DNA of 64,000 bases, taken from the NCBI GenBank assembly GCA_965228695.1, contig CBDDIB010000002.1:4898001-4962000 (forward strand). Direction: 5' to 3'. Source of the stretch: JAJFJD01 sp965228695. Its GTDB lineage: Bacteria; Pseudomonadota; Alphaproteobacteria; UBA8366. The position numbers and the translations under genes were made by a program. The notes below the pieces were generated by a model. The model was not told where the DNA came from. It was given only the letters and a program-made list of their open reading frames with translations, and did not search any database. Of the stretch, positions 60,680 to 64,000 are shown piece by piece; position 1 is the first letter of the stretch; each line of letters opens with the position of its first letter.

Positions 60680-62614
60680 TTATCCGCCCTGCGGTTCGGG
60701 TTCCGGGCCGGGCCCGACCGGGCCGCTGGCGCCACCGGTTCCATCGGTTGTCGGAACCGAGGAGCGAACCCCGCTCGGCGGCGGCGTGTCGTCGTCCTTC
60801 TCGCGGACGATCTCCTCACCGCGCAGCAGCGCATTGATTTCGTCACCGGACAGCGTCTCATATTCAAGCAACGCCTTGGCGAGCGTATGCAGATCGTCGA
60901 TGTTGTCGGTAAGGATCTTCCGGCATTGGCTGTCGGCGCTATCGACGATGTCCCTAACTTCCTTGTCGATCACCTCCGCCGTCGCGTCGGAGACACTCTT
61001 GGTCTGCGCCACGGAATGGCCGAGGAAAATCTCTTCCTGGTTTTCGTTGTAGCGCAGCGGGCCGAGCTTATCGCTCATGCCCCATTCGGTGACCATCTTG
61101 CGGGCAATGTCAGTCGCCTGCGCGATATCGTTCGAGGCGCCCGTCGTTACCTTCTCGCGCCCGAAGATAAGGTCTTCCGCGACGCGTCCGCCCATCGCCA
61201 CCACGAGATTGGCCTCGAGCTGGTCGCGCGACATGGCGTATTGATCCTTTTCCGGCAGCCGCATCACCATGCCGAGCGCGCGGCCGCGCGGAATGATCGT
61301 CGCCTTGTGGATCGGGTCGGACGCTTCGCAGTGAAGCGAGGCAATGGCGTGACCGGATTCGTGATAAGCGGTCAAGCGCTTCTCTTCCTCGGTCATAACC
61401 ATGGAGCGCCGTTCGGTGCCCATCATGACCTTGTCCTTGGCGTCCTCCAGCTCCTGCATGGAGACGACGCGGCGGTTCTTTCGCGCCGCCAGCAAAGCCG
61501 CCTCGTTCACCAGATTTGCGAGATCGGCGCCGGAGAATCCAGGCGTTCCGCGGGCGATGATGCGGGCGTCGACATTCGGCGCGAGCGGCACCTTCCGCAA
61601 ATGGACCTTCAAAATCTTCTCGCGGCCCAATACGTCCGGATTCGGCACCACGACCTGACGGTCGAAACGGCCGGGTCGCAGGAGCGCCGGGTCCAGAACA
61701 TCGGGACGGTTGGTCGCGGCAATCAGAATGACACCCTCGTTCGCCTCGAAGCCGTCCATCTCGACCAGCAACTGGTTCAGCGTCTGTTCGCGTTCGTCGT
61801 TGCCGCCGCCAAGACCGGCGCCGCGATGACGACCGACGGCGTCGATTTCATCGATGAACACCAGACAGGGAGCATTCTTCTTCGCCTGCTCGAACATGTC
61901 GCGCACGCGCGATGCGCCGACACCAACGAACATTTCGACGAATTCGGAACCGGAAATCGTGAAGAACGGCACATTCGCTTCGCCGGCGATGGCACGGGCC
62001 AGCAGCGTCTTACCGGTACCCGGCGGGCCGACCAGCAGCACGCCCTTCGGTATGCGGCCGCCGAGCCGTTGGAATTTCTGTGGATCGCGCAGGAATTCGA
62101 CGATTTCTTCGAGCTCCTGCTTGGCCTCGTCGATGCCGGCTACATCCTCGAACGTGACGCGGCCGGTCTTCTCCGTCAGCAGACGCGCCCGCGATTTGCC
62201 GAAGCCCATGGCGCGGCCGCCACCGGACTGCATCTGGCGCATGAAGAAAATCCAAACGCCGATCAGCAGCAGGATCGGGAACCAGTTCAGCAGCACCGCG
62301 AACAGCGTCGGCATGCCTTCTTCCGGCGGCTCCGCCTCAATCGTCACTTTGTGTTTGACGAGTTTGTCGACGAGGTTCGGGTCATCGGGCGCATTGGTGA
62401 CGAAATTCGCCCCGGCGTTATCGATGATCGAAATCTTACGGCCTTCGATCGTGACTTTCTTGACGTCACCCGCTTCCACCTTGTCGAGGAAGGCGGAATA
62501 CGGAATCGGCATATCCGCCGACCGATGCGTCGATCCCTGAAATAGATTAAAGAGCCCGATCAGAAGGATCAGGATCACAATCCAAAGTGCTATATTCCTG
62601 CCGAACAGCGCCAA
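60680..62614 (-). CDS. ftsH: ATP-dependent zinc metalloprotease FtsH
   Basis: This 644-residue membrane protease has two membrane helices (about 8-25 and 104-124), the Walker A GPPGTGKT (196-203), Walker B FIDEID (253-258), second region of homology RPGRFDRQ (313-320) and HESGH (418-422) zinc site. It degrades misfolded membrane proteins and regulators such as sigma-32 and LpxC. The start is TTG (MALFGRNIALW) with GGAG four bases before it. The C-terminal tail is acidic and proline-rich (EPEPQGG). Confidence 0.97.
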   Translation of the reverse strand: MALFGRNIALWIVILILLIGLFNLFQGSTHRSADMPIPYSAFLDKVEAGDVKKVTIEGRKISIIDNAGANFVTNAPDDPNLVDKLVKHKVTIEAEPPEEGMPTLFAVLLNWFPILLLIGVWIFFMRQMQSGGGRAMGFGKSRARLLTEKTGRVTFEDVAGIDEAKQELEEIVEFLRDPQKFQRLGGRIPKGVLLVGPPGTGKTLLARAIAGEANVPFFTISGSEFVEMFVGVGASRVRDMFEQAKKNAPCLVFIDEIDAVGRHRGAGLGGGNDEREQTLNQLLVEMDGFEANEGVILIAATNRPDVLDPALLRPGRFDRQVVVPNPDVLGREKILKVHLRKVPLAPNVDARIIARGTPGFSGADLANLVNEAALLAARKNRRVVSMQELEDAKDKVMMGTERRSMVMTEEEKRLTAYHESGHAIASLHCEASDPIHKATIIPRGRALGMVMRLPEKDQYAMSRDQLEANLVVAMGGRVAEDLIFGREKVTTGASNDIAQATDIARKMVTEWGMSDKLGPLRYNENQEEIFLGHSVAQTKSVSDATAEVIDKEVRDIVDSADSQCRKILTDNIDDLHTLAKALLEYETLSGDEINALLRGEEIVREKDDDTPPPSGVRSSVPTTDGTGGASGPVGPGPEPEPQGG

Positions 62615-62715
62615 GTCTCCATCGGTTTAGCGGCCAAATATTGGAGTCCTACAGGCGCTTTGCGCCGGTCGCCATCCTGGCCTAATCCTTCAATAACACA
62701 AAGCCATACCGCGGG

Positions 62716-64000
62716 TTAAGCATTTGCTACCGAGCCTGATTCCGCAACCCGGGCCGAACTGAGGGGCCGGACCGGCGCGAACCGTAAATCCCGAACGCGA
62801 GGGGGGACGAATTCGGTCCCGCGATATACATAATTCAAGTGGGGTACGAACGCGACCACGTCAAGATGCCAAAAAGTAGGAAGCGACGGGCGGACGGCCG
62901 CCGGAATCGCAGTTTTCCGCATTTCCGGGCTTGCCTTGACGATTTCGGCCCACCCCTTTCGACCAAGCCGGCGCAGCTCGAAACGCGGGTCGCCATCGAC
63001 GGAAATCCTGAATCGGCCGTCCCAATGGACATCGCCGTCCGCCGAAATCGCTTCCTTCGCCGCCCGCGGCTCACGGCAGATCAACACTTGGTCATGCACC
63101 GGCGCGATACGGCATCCCATCAAAGTCCGCGCGCTTTCGAGCCCCAACGGCCCCGTCAGCGCGGCATACAGCCGCTCCAGCCGCTCCAGCCGCGGCGGAT
63201 AGGGCGTACCACCAATGCAACCGAGCATGCGCGCCAGAGCCCGCAGCGCGACCTCCTCGGGCGCGGCGCACAGAGCGGCCCGGTCCAGATATCCATATCC
63301 TTCGGGACGGAGCGACGCCGATCGCGCCAGTAGATCGGCCGCTCCCTGGTCGAGCGCCCGTCGGGCGCGCGCCATCCGCCGGGCCGTATCGCACAACCGC
63401 CGCATTGAAAGCCCTTCCGAAGCAAGCATCGGCGCCGCCTTGCGGAACCGCACGCGCGCGAACGACACGTTTTCGTTCGACGGATCGTCGACGAATTCCG
63501 CGTCGGCCGCGGCCAGGGTTGACCGAAGCCGCGCCTTCGGCAGATCGAGGAAGGGCCTAAGCAATCGGACCGATGCGGTTTCGACGACCGGCGTCATTGC
63601 CGCCAGTCCGTCGACACCGCTGCCGCGGGTCAGGCGAAGCAACACGGTTTCCGCCTGATCCTCACCATGATGCGCCAAGCCGAGATGCAGCACATCGTGC
63701 CGGACACACCAGCGCGACATCAGATCGTACCGGACGGCACGGGCCGCCGCCTGCAGGTTTCCGGCGATCGGCGTCTCGGCCCGGGTTAGAATCTCATGGG
63801 GAATGTTTCGACCTTGTAGCCAATCGGCGACGCGGTTCGCCTCCGCCGTGGAATCCGGGCGCAACCGGTGATCGACCGTCAACGCGGTCACCATCCCACC
63901 CTGCACAGTCGCCCAATCATGCATCAAAAGCGTCAGCGCAAGACTGTCGGCGCCGCCGGAACACCCGACAGCCAGCCGCGGGGCGGATTCGAACGGTCCG
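62716..64000 (-). CDS. tilS: tRNA(Ile)-lysidine synthase, 5'-truncated by the window edge
   Basis: The frame remains open to the right edge. Near it lies the PP-loop SGGADS (about 63943-63960), then LGLAHHGEDQAETVLLRLTRGSGVDGLAAM and the C-terminal substrate region. TilS converts cytidine 34 of one tRNA-Ile to lysidine so it reads AUA codons; it is essential. The upstream gene that normally precedes it would be outside. A 101-bp gap separates it from ftsH, which follows in the same direction. Confidence 0.93.
   Translation of the reverse strand, partial: GPFESAPRLAVGCSGGADSLALTLLMHDWATVQGGMVTALTVDHRLRPDSTAEANRVADWLQGRNIPHEILTRAETPIAGNLQAAARAVRYDLMSRWCVRHDVLHLGLAHHGEDQAETVLLRLTRGSGVDGLAAMTPVVETASVRLLRPFLDLPKARLRSTLAAADAEFVDDPSNENVSFARVRFRKAAPMLASEGLSMRRLCDTARRMARARRALDQGAADLLARSASLRPEGYGYLDRAALCAAPEEVALRALARMLGCIGGTPYPPRLERLERLYAALTGPLGLESARTLMGCRIAPVHDQVLICREPRAAKEAISADGDVHWDGRFRISVDGDPRFELRRLGRKGWAEIVKASPEMRKTAIPAAVRPSLPTFWHLDVVAFVPHLNYVYRGTEFVPPRVRDLRFAPVRPLSSARVAESGSVANA

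Noticed and set aside
1..64000. tRNA or rRNA genes, insertion sequences and prophage
   Set aside because: All gaps between genes were read and none shows tRNA folding sequences, transposase motifs or integrase genes.

Overview
The window reads as a chromosomal segment of an alphaproteobacterium, probably in or near the Rhodospirillales. The signs are high GC with alphaproteobacterial codon use, a tilS-ftsH-glmM-thiD run, a DUF1127 gene, a class Ia nrdAB pair with a short NrdA, pimeloyl-CoA-dehydrogenase-type (PimC/PimD) acyl-CoA dehydrogenases and a TRAP transporter. No rRNA, tRNA, insertion sequence, phage gene or CRISPR array was recognised.

Layout. 0-3.1 kb: the end of a carboxylic-acid catabolic operon (isocitrate/isopropylmalate-type dehydrogenase, a four-carbon acid sugar kinase OtnK broken by one extra T in a T6 tract, class II aldolase OtnC, a methyltransferase). 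3.1-13.8 kb: a palindrome-rich leader, then TRAP transporter dctPQM and a block of amide/ureide-type enzymes (two PuuE-like deacetylases, an Asp/Glu-racemase/maleate-isomerase family protein, a Nu-class GST, an M20 amidohydrolase) ending in a 777-residue DUF3604/PHP protein. 13.9-17 kb: PAS histidine kinase, 2OG dioxygenase, a small ORF. 17-23.4 kb: class III CoA-transferase facing three acyl-CoA dehydrogenases (two large, one small), with three tandem 32-bp repeats in the divergent promoter, then a PrpF-type isomerase.

23.6-25.8 kb is a lower-GC convergent pair of unknowns (periplasmic protein; DUF4034/TPR membrane protein). 26-27.2 kb encodes a two-subunit TPP decarboxylase of the sulfopyruvate/phosphonopyruvate type. 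27.3-36.5 kb has an O-antigen-ligase-like protein, a PilZ protein preceded by two tiny ORFs, MlaC and Sel1 proteins, a peroxiredoxin, an EmrAB-type efflux pair and an unknown. 36.5-46 kb is a patchwork of metabolic genes (TauE, methyltransferases, PhyH, BadH-like SDR, ABC binding protein, HAD-like protein, PanE-like reductase, nitroreductase, TauD, YedK).

46-49 kb is nrdAB with a candidate promoter, an NrdR-like box and a strong terminator. 49-53.5 kb includes a divergent AmmeMemoRadiSam system, with a radical SAM enzyme facing a fused MEMO1-AMMECR1 protein; its biological role is unknown. 53.6-60.5 kb has cysQ, an Ada-like methyltransferase, GNAT, PhzF, DUF1127, a MocR regulator whose start codon sits inside a palindrome, thiD and glmM. 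60.7-64 kb has ftsH and the 5'-truncated tilS.

The strongest leads for undescribed biology are the TRAP/PuuE-like/M20/DUF3604 catabolic block, the 32-bp repeat operator array of the acyl-CoA dehydrogenase locus, the AmmeMemoRadiSam locus and the low-GC pair. All functions are inferred by reading protein motifs from memory; no database search was run.
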